A stretch of 8,993 bases of DNA from Hyphomicrobiales bacterium (GTDB taxonomy: Bacteria; Pseudomonadota; Alphaproteobacteria; Rhizobiales; Xanthobacteraceae), in the NCBI GenBank assembly GCA_003164375.1, contig PLTE01000070.1, positions 1 through 8,993 of the forward strand, in the 5' to 3' direction. Both the position numbers and the translations under genes were made by a program. The notes under the pieces are model-generated. The model ran no database searches, was not told where the DNA came from, and saw only the letters and a list, made by a program, of their open reading frames with translations. The first letter of the stretch is position 1. Every line of letters starts with the position of its first letter. Positions 1 to 5,522 of the stretch are shown piece after piece.

Positions 1-2
1 AT

Positions 3-1139
3 GCGCTGCATGACGGCTACACCGACCTCATCTACATTATGCTCCCGCTGTGGCAGGCCGAATTCGGCTTAAGCTATGCGGCGCTCGGCGCGCTGCGCAG
101 CGTTTTCGTCGGCGCCATGGCGTGTCTGCAGATTCCGGCGGGCCTTGCCGCCGAGCGGTTCGGCGCCGCTACCGTACTGGCACTCGGCACCGCGCTTGCC
201 GGTCTCGGTTATTGCTTCGCAGGCTTGAGCACCGGCTTTTTCATGCTGCTCGCGGCGCTGTTGATCTCCGGTATCGGCTCCAGCACCCAGCATCCGATTG
301 CGTCGGCGCTGGTGGCGCGCGCGTTTGCCGGGCCGCGGTCGCTCAAGGCGCTCGGCACCTACAATTTCGCGGGCGACATCGGCAAGATGACGGTGCCGGC
401 GACGCTGTCGCTGATGCTCCTGGTGATGGCGTGGCGCCCGGCGCTCGCTGGCCTCGGCTGCGTCGGCGTCGTCATGGCCATAATTATCTTTTTCGCCGCT
501 CCGCATTTCGAACGTGGCGTGCCCGCCAAGTCGCAAGCCGATCCGCGCGCGGAACCAGAATTCAACCGGCAGCCTTTCGCGTTCTCTCTTCTCTTGGCGA
601 TCGGCATCGTCGACAGCGCCACCCGCATGGGATTTCTGCTGTTTCTGCCGTTCGTGTTGCGCGACAAGGGCGGCAGCGAGCAAACCGTCGGCCTGGCGAT
701 GACGCTGATCTTCGCCGGCGGGGCGGCCGGCAAGCTCGCCTGCGCCTTTATCGGCGCCCGCATCGGCGTGATCGGAACGGTGTGCCTGACGGAAGGATTC
801 ACCGCCGCTGGAATTCTCGCGCTGTTTCCGCTGCCGCTCGATGCCGCGCTATTGCTCTTGCCGGTGATCGGCATCGCGCTCAACGGCACCTCGTCGGTGC
901 TGTACGGCTCGGTGCCCGATCTGGTGGCGCCGCATTGGCGCACGCGCGCGCTGAGCATTTTCTATACCGGCACGATCGGCTCCGGTGCGATCGCGCCAGT
1001 GTTGTTTGGTCGTGCCGGGGACGCGCTCGGCGTCTGGCATGCTTTGACGCTGGTCGCCGCCTTCGTCCTTTTCACGTTGCCGCTCGCGGCGCTGTTGCGC
1101 GGCGCGCTGGCGCGGAGATACGGTTCCGACAAGGTCTGA
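3..1139 (+). CDS. MFS transporter, fosmidomycin-resistance (Fsr) type, 5'-truncated by the window edge
   Basis: This is an inner-membrane major facilitator superfamily exporter. The frame is open from the left edge: codons before the first internal Met (position 39) read ALHDGYTDLIYI and run into MLPLWQAEFGLSY. That HDGYTDLIY..LP.WQ..F.LSYA block is typical of TM1 in Fsr-like MFS proteins, so the true start lies upstream and the ATG at 39 is internal. The visible 378 residues contain about a dozen hydrophobic segments, a positively charged loop after TM2 (GLAAERFG) and a polar central loop (about residues 165-190) between the two six-helix halves. It ends at TGA 1137-1139 in a basic tail. Family members export fosmidomycin or other small molecules. 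The real substrate cannot be read from sequence. No neighbouring gene suggests a pathway, and the next gene has its own promoter signal. The family call is fairly sure; the substrate is unknown. Confidence 0.88.
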   Translation, partial: ALHDGYTDLIYIMLPLWQAEFGLSYAALGALRSVFVGAMACLQIPAGLAAERFGAATVLALGTALAGLGYCFAGLSTGFFMLLAALLISGIGSSTQHPIASALVARAFAGPRSLKALGTYNFAGDIGKMTVPATLSLMLLVMAWRPALAGLGCVGVVMAIIIFFAAPHFERGVPAKSQADPRAEPEFNRQPFAFSLLLAIGIVDSATRMGFLLFLPFVLRDKGGSEQTVGLAMTLIFAGGAAGKLACAFIGARIGVIGTVCLTEGFTAAGILALFPLPLDAALLLLPVIGIALNGTSSVLYGSVPDLVAPHWRTRALSIFYTGTIGSGAIAPVLFGRAGDALGVWHALTLVAAFVLFTLPLAALLRGALARRYGSDKV

Positions 1140-1226
1140 ACCACGTCCCGAGCGCGTCATTTTTATGGCGCCGGAACCTTTGTCACTCTGCTTCATCGCG
1201 ATGATTCCGGAACGGCCCATGACCCC

Positions 1227-1251
1227 GGAACGGCTATGGCCAACAGGCGTT
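1227..1251 (+). promoter_or_regulatory. Putative EcfG (general stress response sigma factor) promoter
   Basis: GGAAC at 1227-1231 and CGTT at 1248-1251 are separated by exactly 16 bp. This matches the published alphaproteobacterial EcfG consensus GGAAC-N16/17-CGTT at every fixed base. It lies on the coding strand 65 bp before the ATG at 1317, which would give a leader of about 55-60 nt. The inference is that the downstream secreted-protein gene belongs to the PhyR-NepR-EcfG stress regulon. The match is short, so chance cannot be excluded, but placement and orientation are right. Confidence 0.6.
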
Positions 1252-1316
1252 GGGCTGATGGCTCGGGCCGTGTCGCCAATGCTGCGCCCGAGCGGCTTAT
1301 CCAGATGGAGTATGCC

Positions 1317-1811
1317 ATGAGATTTTATCTTACCTCGACCGCGCTTGGTCTCGTCCTCGCCGCCGGCGCTTCGGCCGCGCATGCGCAAACGGTGATCACC
1401 CGTGAGATCGTCAATCCAGGGGTCGAGACGGTGCAAACCACCGAAACCGTGCGCACGGTCCGCCCAGCGCCGGCGCGGACGGCCCGTCGTCAGGTGGTGA
1501 CGACGCGGACGATCACGCGACAGGTCGTGCCGACCTCAACCGTCGTCGCGCGCACTGTTCGGGCCGCGCCGCAGCCGCTTTACGACGTCGTAGCGCCGGC
1601 GTCGGTCGCGACAGACCCGGATTACGGACCGCCATTGTACGACACGGCGGCGCCCGGAGCGGTCGCGCCCGCGGCCGCGGCGATGCCGGTCATGCAGGAC
1701 GGCTCGGTCATGGCGACCCAGCCGTTCATCTACCGCTACGTCTATGAACCGGATCGAATCCTAGTCATCGATCCGAATAGCGGCGTCGCGGTGCAGTCTA
1801 TTCCGCGTTGA
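1317..1811 (+). CDS. Small secreted/periplasmic protein with DUF1236-like C-terminal tail
   Basis: The product is a 164-residue exported protein of unknown function. I place the start at ATG 1317 because GGAG (1307-1310) sits 6 nt before it, and translation from there opens with a classic signal peptide: MRF, a hydrophobic core, then AHA before Gln24, a good signal peptidase I site. Starting at 1236 or 1305 would put extra polar residues in front of the signal. The mature protein has a Thr/Val/Arg-rich stretch (residues about 24-85, with repeated TVxTxR and RTVR-like patterns), an Ala/Pro-rich middle (about 90-125), and a C-terminal block RYVYEPDRILVIDP ending VQSIPR. That end resembles the Y.YV..DR..LVDP....VQ.I pattern of DUF1236 proteins common in Bradyrhizobium relatives. 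The upstream EcfG-type promoter suggests stress induction. No catalytic residues or cysteines are visible in the mature part; a structural or envelope role is only a guess. Confidence 0.82.
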   Translation: MRFYLTSTALGLVLAAGASAAHAQTVITREIVNPGVETVQTTETVRTVRPAPARTARRQVVTTRTITRQVVPTSTVVARTVRAAPQPLYDVVAPASVATDPDYGPPLYDTAAPGAVAPAAAAMPVMQDGSVMATQPFIYRYVYEPDRILVIDPNSGVAVQSIPR

Positions 1812-1831
1812 GGTGCGATAAAAAAAATAAA

Positions 1832-1861
1832 AGTGCGCGCCGTCGCAACGCGGCGTGCGCT
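1832..1861. terminator. GC-rich stem-loop beside an A-tract, terminator-like
   Basis: Arms 1833-1842 (GTGCGCGCCG) and 1851-1860 (CGGCGTGCGC) pair over 10 bp with two G-U pairs around an 8-nt loop; A1832-T1861 adds an eleventh pair. It begins 22 nt after the stop of the preceding gene. The flanking A-rich run (1820-1832) is on the 5' side, so a U-tract would follow the stem only in a minus-strand transcript, where the two G-U pairs become A-C mismatches. It may terminate the upstream gene without a U-tract, or stop antisense transcription. Direction is uncertain. Confidence 0.4.
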
Positions 1862-1906
1862 GACCGAAAGAGTCCCGCCTAGGATTGGCGCGCCGTCGCT
1901 TCAGCG

Positions 1907-2176
1907 GTGGAGGCCGACGCGGTTTCACTATCATTTGATCCGGGACACTTGTCTTTGCGTCGACGGGCAACAACGAAAGTTGTTTTGACGGCTCGGGAGA
2001 TCGAGGTTCTCCGTTGGGTGGCGAACGGAAAATCCGCCTGGGAGGTCGGCGAGATTCTCCACATAGCAAAACGAACCGTGGACGCGCATGTCCAGGCCGC
2101 TGTCCGCAAACTCGGCGCCGGCAATCGGACCCACGCGGTTGCGATCGCCATTCACGACGGCATCATCGGATTATGA
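1907..2176 (+). CDS. Stand-alone LuxR/GerE-type helix-turn-helix protein
   Basis: This is an 89-residue predicted DNA-binding protein that is almost entirely one LuxR C-terminal (GerE) domain: residues about 27-84, starting LTAREIEVLRWVANGKS, with the recognition-helix region AKRTVDAHVQAAVRKLG followed by NRTHAVAIAI. The W45-E46 after KSA and the NRT.AV ending resemble the HTH of autoinducer-type LuxR proteins more than that of FixJ/NarL regulators. No ligand-binding or receiver domain precedes it. The in-frame TAG at 1880-1882 leaves only GTG 1907 or TTG 1949/1955 as starts, and upstream DNA belongs to an unrelated gene. GTG 1907 has no clear Shine-Dalgarno; a GGAGG at 1909-1913 lies inside the ORF. 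Short LuxR-only proteins of this kind occur in Bradyrhizobium relatives, so this is probably a real small regulator rather than a fragment. Target genes are unknown. Confidence 0.75.
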   Translation: MEADAVSLSFDPGHLSLRRRATTKVVLTAREIEVLRWVANGKSAWEVGEILHIAKRTVDAHVQAAVRKLGAGNRTHAVAIAIHDGIIGL

Positions 2177-2578
2177 ACTGTTACTTACTGTCCGGTCCTG
2201 TAATTCCTGGCGCGCGAGATTAATAATACGCAGTTTTTGCGCCACGACGGATTTTCGAAACTCGGACTGCAGCCGAGGTTTTGATTGAGTCCGCAACTGC
2301 GATATCCGAACAAAAAACATCAACCGTCCTCGTGTTTGTACGTACGAGAATCCCCTTGCGATTGTGCAATAGGGAACAGCGTAATGTTAATTATCATGGC
2401 AATTTTTTGCTGACTGAGTTGATGCGCCGTTGGTGTCGGCGCTTCGCGTGAGGATATGCGCGAGGTGCGATGCCACGTTGCCGTCGGTCGGCGGGTTGAG
2501 AAGGCGTCCGCGTGATTTCCCGAGTGGAGTGATCCGCGCCGCACGCGGTGCGATTCCAACTTGCAAGGACACACCATC
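2177..2578. other. Intergenic region, AT-richer, upstream of the response regulator
   Basis: About 400 bp with no convincing gene on either strand. It is visibly richer in A/T than its neighbours (for example 2219-2240 and 2380-2410). It holds an imperfect 20-bp palindrome (2329-2348), a small palindrome TTGC-N6-GCAA (2356-2369), and weak sigma-70-like boxes such as TTGTGC (2362-2367), 18 bp, GTTAAT (2386-2391). If those boxes are used, the leader of the response-regulator mRNA would be about 180 nt. No U-tract terminator is evident after the upstream gene. Confidence 0.5.
2329..2348. repeat. 20-bp imperfect palindrome, candidate operator
   Basis: CTCGT (2329-2333) and ACGAG (2344-2348) are inverted around 10 bp, and the right part contains the perfect 8-bp palindrome GTACGTAC (2338-2345). 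Seven of ten positions match between half sites. Its 20-bp length is that of a LuxR-type box, and it lies between a LuxR-domain gene and a FixJ-type regulator gene, so an operator role is plausible. It does not match a specific known box that I can name. Confidence 0.3.
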
Positions 2579-3256
2579 ATGGGTCGATTGAACCAACTTA
2601 GACTGAGCGACGAGGTCATTATCGTCGACGACGACTACGACAAGAGTGAAGTGCTGGCCGCGATCCTGCGCGAAGCGGGATTTCGCACCGCGGCCTTTAC
2701 GGATGGCAGATCGTTCGTTCGCCTCGCTCGCGATCAGAAGCCGGCCTGCGTTCTGCTCGATCTGTCGATGGCGAGCGAGTCCGGGCTCGATGTACTCAAG
2801 GATCTCGATGCGAGGAACTATCCAGCGCCGATCTTGATCTTTTCCGGGCACGAAGACGGTCTCAATGTCGTCACCGCCATGAGACACGGCGCCTTCGATT
2901 GTCTGGAAAAGCGGCTCGACGCGGGGTCGATCATCGCACGCGTCATCGATGCCATCGAATCTTGGAAGGAACTGCGAGGGGGCGAGGAGCCGGCGCCGGT
3001 CGTGGATTCGACGATCCGCGGCTATTATCAGCTCACGCGCCGGGAGCGCGAGGTGCTTCGCCATATCGCGGCCGCCAATTCCAACAAGGAGACCGCCAGG
3101 ACTCTCGGAATAAGCCCGCGGACCGTGGAGATCCATCGCGGCCGAATCATGCACAAGCTCGGCGCCAGAAACTCCGTCGATCTCATGCGCATCATAATGA
3201 AAGGCGGCAGCAGGCGACCCCAGGCCGCGGCAAGTAAGCAGCCCGCAGCCGAGTGA
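2579..3256 (+). CDS. FixJ/NarL-type response regulator (receiver + LuxR HTH), orphan
   Basis: This is a 225-residue two-component response regulator. ATG 2579 is chosen because AAGGA (2565-2569) lies 9 nt upstream; an in-frame TTG at 2561 would overlap that site. The receiver domain covers residues about 10-128: acidic pair D17/D18, phosphoacceptor D61 in VLLDLSM, S89 in IFSGH and K111 in CLEK. A short linker (about 130-150) leads to a LuxR/GerE HTH at about 151-208 (LTRREREVLRHIA, then ISPRTVEIHRGRIMHKLG). The tail is Ala/Lys/Gln-rich. Two usually conserved prolines are missing: the M-P after the phosphoacceptor is M64-A65, and the K-P of the fifth strand is K111-R112. All chemically needed residues remain, so phosphorylation is still possible. 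No histidine kinase is in the window, so it is an orphan here and its signal and targets are unknown. A FixJ-like fold does not by itself mean nitrogen-fixation control. Confidence 0.9.
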   Translation: MGRLNQLRLSDEVIIVDDDYDKSEVLAAILREAGFRTAAFTDGRSFVRLARDQKPACVLLDLSMASESGLDVLKDLDARNYPAPILIFSGHEDGLNVVTAMRHGAFDCLEKRLDAGSIIARVIDAIESWKELRGGEEPAPVVDSTIRGYYQLTRREREVLRHIAAANSNKETARTLGISPRTVEIHRGRIMHKLGARNSVDLMRIIMKGGSRRPQAAASKQPAAE

Positions 3257-3377
3257 TTGTTAGAAGTTGCGCGGCACGTTTGAAAGCGGACGCTTCTCGA
3301 AGCCGGCGACAATCTCGCGCGGGTCATAGCCCGTCATTGGATCGGACAATAGGCCGGAGCCGTTGGCTCAAGCCGTG

Positions 3378-3779
3378 CTACCGTTCGCCCGACGCCTTCT
3401 TGCCCGCATCGGTTACCGCCTTGGGCAGCACGTCGAGATACGGCCCCATGAAAAAGGCTTGGCCGGTTCCCGCGCCGTAATAGCGATCGTAAGCGTTGAT
3501 CATGGCGCGCACCGGCCCGACACAGGCCGGCATCGAGGCGACGATGAGGTCGCCGAGCTCGGCGGAGGCTTTGCTGGCGTAGCCCGGATCGGTCACCACC
3601 GCCCGCACGATGCAATCGGTTGCCGAGCGGACCAATGGCTGCATTGCCGCGTTTTTTTGCCGTGCCGACAGGCTTCCGGTTACGGCGGTGTCATGGTTCG
3701 GATCGGTCGCCACGGCGACGACCAGCGCTGCGCCCAGAAGAGGCGCAAGAATCGGTGCAAGAATCGGTGCAAGTATCAT
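3378..3779 (-). CDS. Hypothetical exported protein with ILAP-repeat N-terminus
   Basis: This 133-residue protein of unknown function reads from ATG 3779 to TAG at 3378-3380. An in-frame stop (3783-3785) directly upstream makes 3779 the earliest start. AGGG on the coding strand about 7 nt before it is only a weak ribosome site. The N-terminus is MILAPILAPILAPLLGAALVVAVA: a hydrophobic segment built from a repeated four-residue unit, which would act as a signal peptide or anchor although it lacks the usual basic n-region. The mature part has two cysteines (C56, C86), possibly a disulfide, and the block INAYDRYYGAGTGQAFFMGPYLDVLP, a pattern I associate with uncharacterised Bradyrhizobiaceae proteins. 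It is divergent from the gene at 3937 and converges with the response-regulator gene. The reading frame is supported by this conserved-looking motif and the signal-like N-terminus; no function is inferred. Confidence 0.7.
   Translation of the reverse strand: MILAPILAPILAPLLGAALVVAVATDPNHDTAVTGSLSARQKNAAMQPLVRSATDCIVRAVVTDPGYASKASAELGDLIVASMPACVGPVRAMINAYDRYYGAGTGQAFFMGPYLDVLPKAVTDAGKKASGER
3741..3776 (-). repeat. Three tandem 12-bp units encoding ILAP
   Basis: Read on the coding strand, ATACTTGCACCG (3776-3765), ATTCTTGCACCG (3764-3753) and ATTCTTGCGCCT (3752-3741) are nearly identical units, each encoding Ile-Leu-Ala-Pro. They form the hydrophobic core of the signal segment of the 3378-3779 gene. 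Because the unit is a multiple of three, slippage would lengthen or shorten the core by four residues without a frameshift. Confidence 0.85.
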
Positions 3780-3902
3780 TGGCTAGCCCTAGCCTCGGCT
3801 GCAGCCTTAGCGAGATCAAGTGTCGCCGGTCAAGCCGGCCTTGCGGCGTTCGACTGCGAGCGCGCCGCGGATGGAGCTTCTGGCTCCGCAGCGTGAGCGT
3901 GT

Positions 3903-3908
3903 TATAAT
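3903..3908 (+). promoter_or_regulatory. Candidate -10 box for the 3937 gene
   Basis: A perfect TATAAT hexamer stands in an AT-rich island (3901-3919) 28 bp before the ATG at 3937, in an otherwise GC-rich divergent gap. At 17-bp spacing the -35 region reads CTGGCT (3880-3885), only a half match to TTGACA and inside the small stem-loop GGAGC-TTCTG-GCTCC (3873-3887). A perfect -10 box at a sensible distance supports a promoter; the weak -35 suggests an activator or modest strength. Confidence 0.45.
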
Positions 3909-3936
3909 ATCCAAGTTAAAGTGACGGAGCACGGTC

Positions 3937-4341
3937 ATGATTCTTCCCCCGGCATTGATCCTCGGCGCGCATTTGCTGCTACCGGTCGCCGACAGCGTTC
4001 CGGTTCTTAATGTGGAGCAGGTCTGCCAGGGCATCGCCCAACAGGGCGGGGTCTCGTTCCACGACACCGACATCGCCGACGAGAAGAAAAACTGCCTCGA
4101 TAGCGAACAGGCCGTCCGCGACGAGATCGTCAAGCAATGGTCGAGCTTCTCGCCGCCCGACAAGACCGCCTGCACCAATGAATCGCGGATGGGCGGCGAT
4201 TCGAGCTATACTGAGCTGCTGACCTGCCTTGAAATGGCACGCGACGTGAGAACCATGCGCAGCGAATCCGGCACATCGACGGCTACGCAGCCGCTGCGAG
4301 CATTGCCGGCACCGGTGGGTCACGCCCAGCCAAGGCCGTAA
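3937..4341 (+). CDS. Hypothetical exported four-cysteine protein
   Basis: This 134-residue protein of unknown function begins at ATG 3937 with GGAG (3926-3929) 7 nt upstream. The first roughly 18 residues (MILPPALILGAHLLLPVA) are hydrophobic and signal-like, although without a basic n-region. The mature part contains C30, C53, C79 and C97, compatible with two disulfides in the periplasm. It includes the motifs VCQGIAQQGGVSF, KKNCLDSEQAVRDE and SSYTELLTCLEMARDVR, the last two being a pattern I recall from conserved hypothetical proteins of Bradyrhizobium relatives. The C-terminal 25 residues are Thr/Pro/Ala-rich and probably disordered. The gene stands alone: divergent from 3378-3779 and convergent with 4410-5339. 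Expression is probably from the TATAAT element just upstream. No enzyme motif is visible. Confidence 0.8.
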   Translation: MILPPALILGAHLLLPVADSVPVLNVEQVCQGIAQQGGVSFHDTDIADEKKNCLDSEQAVRDEIVKQWSSFSPPDKTACTNESRMGGDSSYTELLTCLEMARDVRTMRSESGTSTATQPLRALPAPVGHAQPRP

Positions 4342-4352
4342 CGGTACAGGCG

Positions 4353-4366
4353 GGAAACCGGTTTCC
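4353..4366. repeat. Perfect 14-bp palindrome GGAAACCGGTTTCC
   Basis: It is fully self-complementary and 11 bp after the stop of the 3937-4341 gene, in the gap between convergent genes. It is immediately followed, one base later, by a second and stronger stem-loop. As RNA a perfect palindrome makes only a poor hairpin, so it may be part of a composite repeat unit rather than a terminator by itself. Confidence 0.7.
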
Positions 4367-4367
4367 A

Positions 4368-4388
4368 CCCCCGGATCAAGTCCGGGGG
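4368..4388. terminator. Strong symmetric stem-loop, REP-like, between convergent genes
   Basis: CCCCCGGA (4368-4375) pairs perfectly with TCCGGGGG (4381-4388) around a 5-nt loop TCAAG. The 8-bp GC-rich stem works in both orientations and lies between the stops of the 3937 (+) and 5339 (-) genes, so it can serve as a bidirectional transcription barrier. No U-tract follows on either side. The core CCCCGGATCAAGTCCGGGG is one I recall as a recurrent intergenic palindrome in many alphaproteobacterial genomes, so it is probably a dispersed REP-like element. Confidence 0.6.
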
Positions 4389-4409
4389 CAGGCTGCGCGG
4401 GATCGCGCT

Positions 4410-5339
4410 TTAATAGCCGATCAGAATTTCGCTGACGGTCGGCTTTGCCGCCCTGATGTCGGGGTCGGATGAGGTAAATTCCTGGCCGGCAGACGCTGCG
4501 CTGATCACGTCCGCCGGGGCTTTCGGGTCGGCGTGCAGGCTCGCGCTGGATTTGCAGTCGCCGGGCAATGTCGCCAGCGCGCCGCCATCCCAATCGCTGA
4601 TCGTCGCGACGCCGTCTTTATCGAAGCCTTTCAATTTGAACGGCTTGTGATTGAGCTTTTCCAGCTGCTCGAGCGTGAGGCCAAGCCGCAGCCCGGCGGG
4701 TCCGACCCAGGTCGACTGGCCCTTGATGTCGATGAGATAGGTCTGCCTGCGCCCCGCTGGATCCGCCCACCAGACTTCGAGCCGCCGCTTGGGGTCGTTC
4801 GGGAACAGTACTGAAGCTGGAACCTTGGTACCGCCACCGCCATCGACGTCGGTGAATGTGATGTTCTTGGACTCAAAAGTCATCGCCAGGCGAAGATGGC
4901 TTGAATCCTTACTGAAAGCGCCGATGCAGGCGATCACCTGGGTACCGGGCGCGGCGGCTCGTACCGTTACCGGTCGCGCCGCCGGAGTGGCAGGCGCCGG
5001 CGCGGAGCCGGCTGCGGTATGCACCGCCGCAGCTGCCGGCTTGCGGGTCGCGGCGCCGCCGGGTTCCGACACCGCAGCCGGCATGGGCTGCTTGATTTGT
5101 GACGGTGCGAGTTGATCGTCGGTGTCGAGATCCGGATCGGCTTGCTGCGCCGGAGAGGCAGCTTTGCTCTGTCGATGCTTTGCCGGCTTCGGTGGCGACG
5201 GCTGATCGGGCTCGTCCACGATCGAAGGCTGCGCCGACAACGGCTGACTCTGCTGCGCCGCGAGTGGGCGCGCCGCTGTCAGGGCCAAGCAAGCAACCAA
5301 GCCCGCAACCAGCGTCGCGCCGAGCCATCTTTCACGCAT
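4410..5339 (-). CDS. Hypothetical periplasmic protein with Pro/Ala-rich linker and conserved C-terminal domain
   Basis: This 309-residue protein is read from ATG 5339, preceded by GGAGG 5 nt upstream on the coding strand; a GTG two codons earlier overlaps that site. The signal peptide is residues 1-28 (MRERW, hydrophobic core, LAA before QQ). An LVAC lipobox-like string at residues 14-17 makes a lipoprotein a less likely alternative. Residues about 29-131 are a low-complexity Pro/Ala/Lys/Gln linker of the kind that spans peptidoglycan. Residues about 134-309 look globular, with C138 (VIACIGAF) and C262 (PGDCKS) as a possible disulfide, VPASVLFPNDPKRRLEVWW in the middle, and GLRLGLTLEQLEKLNHKPFKLKGFDKDG followed by DWDGG. 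The LTLEQLEKLNxKPFxLxGF stretch resembles a motif of widespread uncharacterised proteins; no function is known to me. It ends in the convergent gap with the REP-like palindromes. Confidence 0.82.
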   Translation of the reverse strand: MRERWLGATLVAGLVACLALTAARPLAAQQSQPLSAQPSIVDEPDQPSPPKPAKHRQSKAASPAQQADPDLDTDDQLAPSQIKQPMPAAVSEPGGAATRKPAAAAVHTAAGSAPAPATPAARPVTVRAAAPGTQVIACIGAFSKDSSHLRLAMTFESKNITFTDVDGGGGTKVPASVLFPNDPKRRLEVWWADPAGRRQTYLIDIKGQSTWVGPAGLRLGLTLEQLEKLNHKPFKLKGFDKDGVATISDWDGGALATLPGDCKSSASLHADPKAPADVISAASAGQEFTSSDPDIRAAKPTVSEILIGY

Positions 5340-5475
5340 AAGCACCTCCGTTCTCCTTGATCGTCAGCATAGCATGTCCCCACCGCGGTCAGCCCCGCAT
5401 ATTCTATCCTCGCCTGCAAAGATGCGGCGGCGGCAAGGGTTTGGCAAATGCGAGGGGACCGACCCGTGAGGCGAA

Positions 5476-5489
5476 TTGATCTAGATCAG
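5476..5489. promoter_or_regulatory. FNR/FixK-type binding site (anaerobox)
   Basis: TTGAT-CTAG-ATCAG matches the FNR/FixK consensus TTGAT-N4-ATCAA at nine of ten fixed positions and contains the perfect 12-bp palindrome TGATCTAGATCA. It lies in the 183-bp divergent gap, centred 40.5 bp before the ATG of the small Cys protein gene (5523) and 143 bp before the ATG of the minus-strand gene (5339). Crp-Fnr family activators usually sit near -41.5 from the transcription start, so the + strand gene would be transcribed from about its own start codon. Confidence 0.6.
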
Positions 5490-5522
5490 TGTGCCGGTTT
5501 TTGAAACGTCGAAACTTCCGGC

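Noticed and set aside
50..1204. 384-codon open frame on + overlapping the MFS gene
   Set aside because: Arg-rich, low-hydrophobicity product typical of a +1 shadow in high-GC DNA; the other frame encodes a clear membrane transporter.
2373..2395. GGAAC at 2373-2377 as a second EcfG promoter
   Set aside because: The bases 16-17 bp downstream are TCAT/CATG, with no CGTT-like box.
2387..3154. 255-codon open frame on the minus strand
   Set aside because: It is almost entirely antisense to the response-regulator gene, whose frame has complete receiver and HTH motifs; the product shows no recognisable domain.
3363..3896. 177-codon open frame on +
   Set aside because: Antisense to the ILAP-repeat protein; it carries the repeat in reverse and has no family-like motif.
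3979..4593. 204-codon open frame on the minus strand
   Set aside because: It spans the convergent palindromes and overlaps two better supported genes; its composition is that of a shadow frame.
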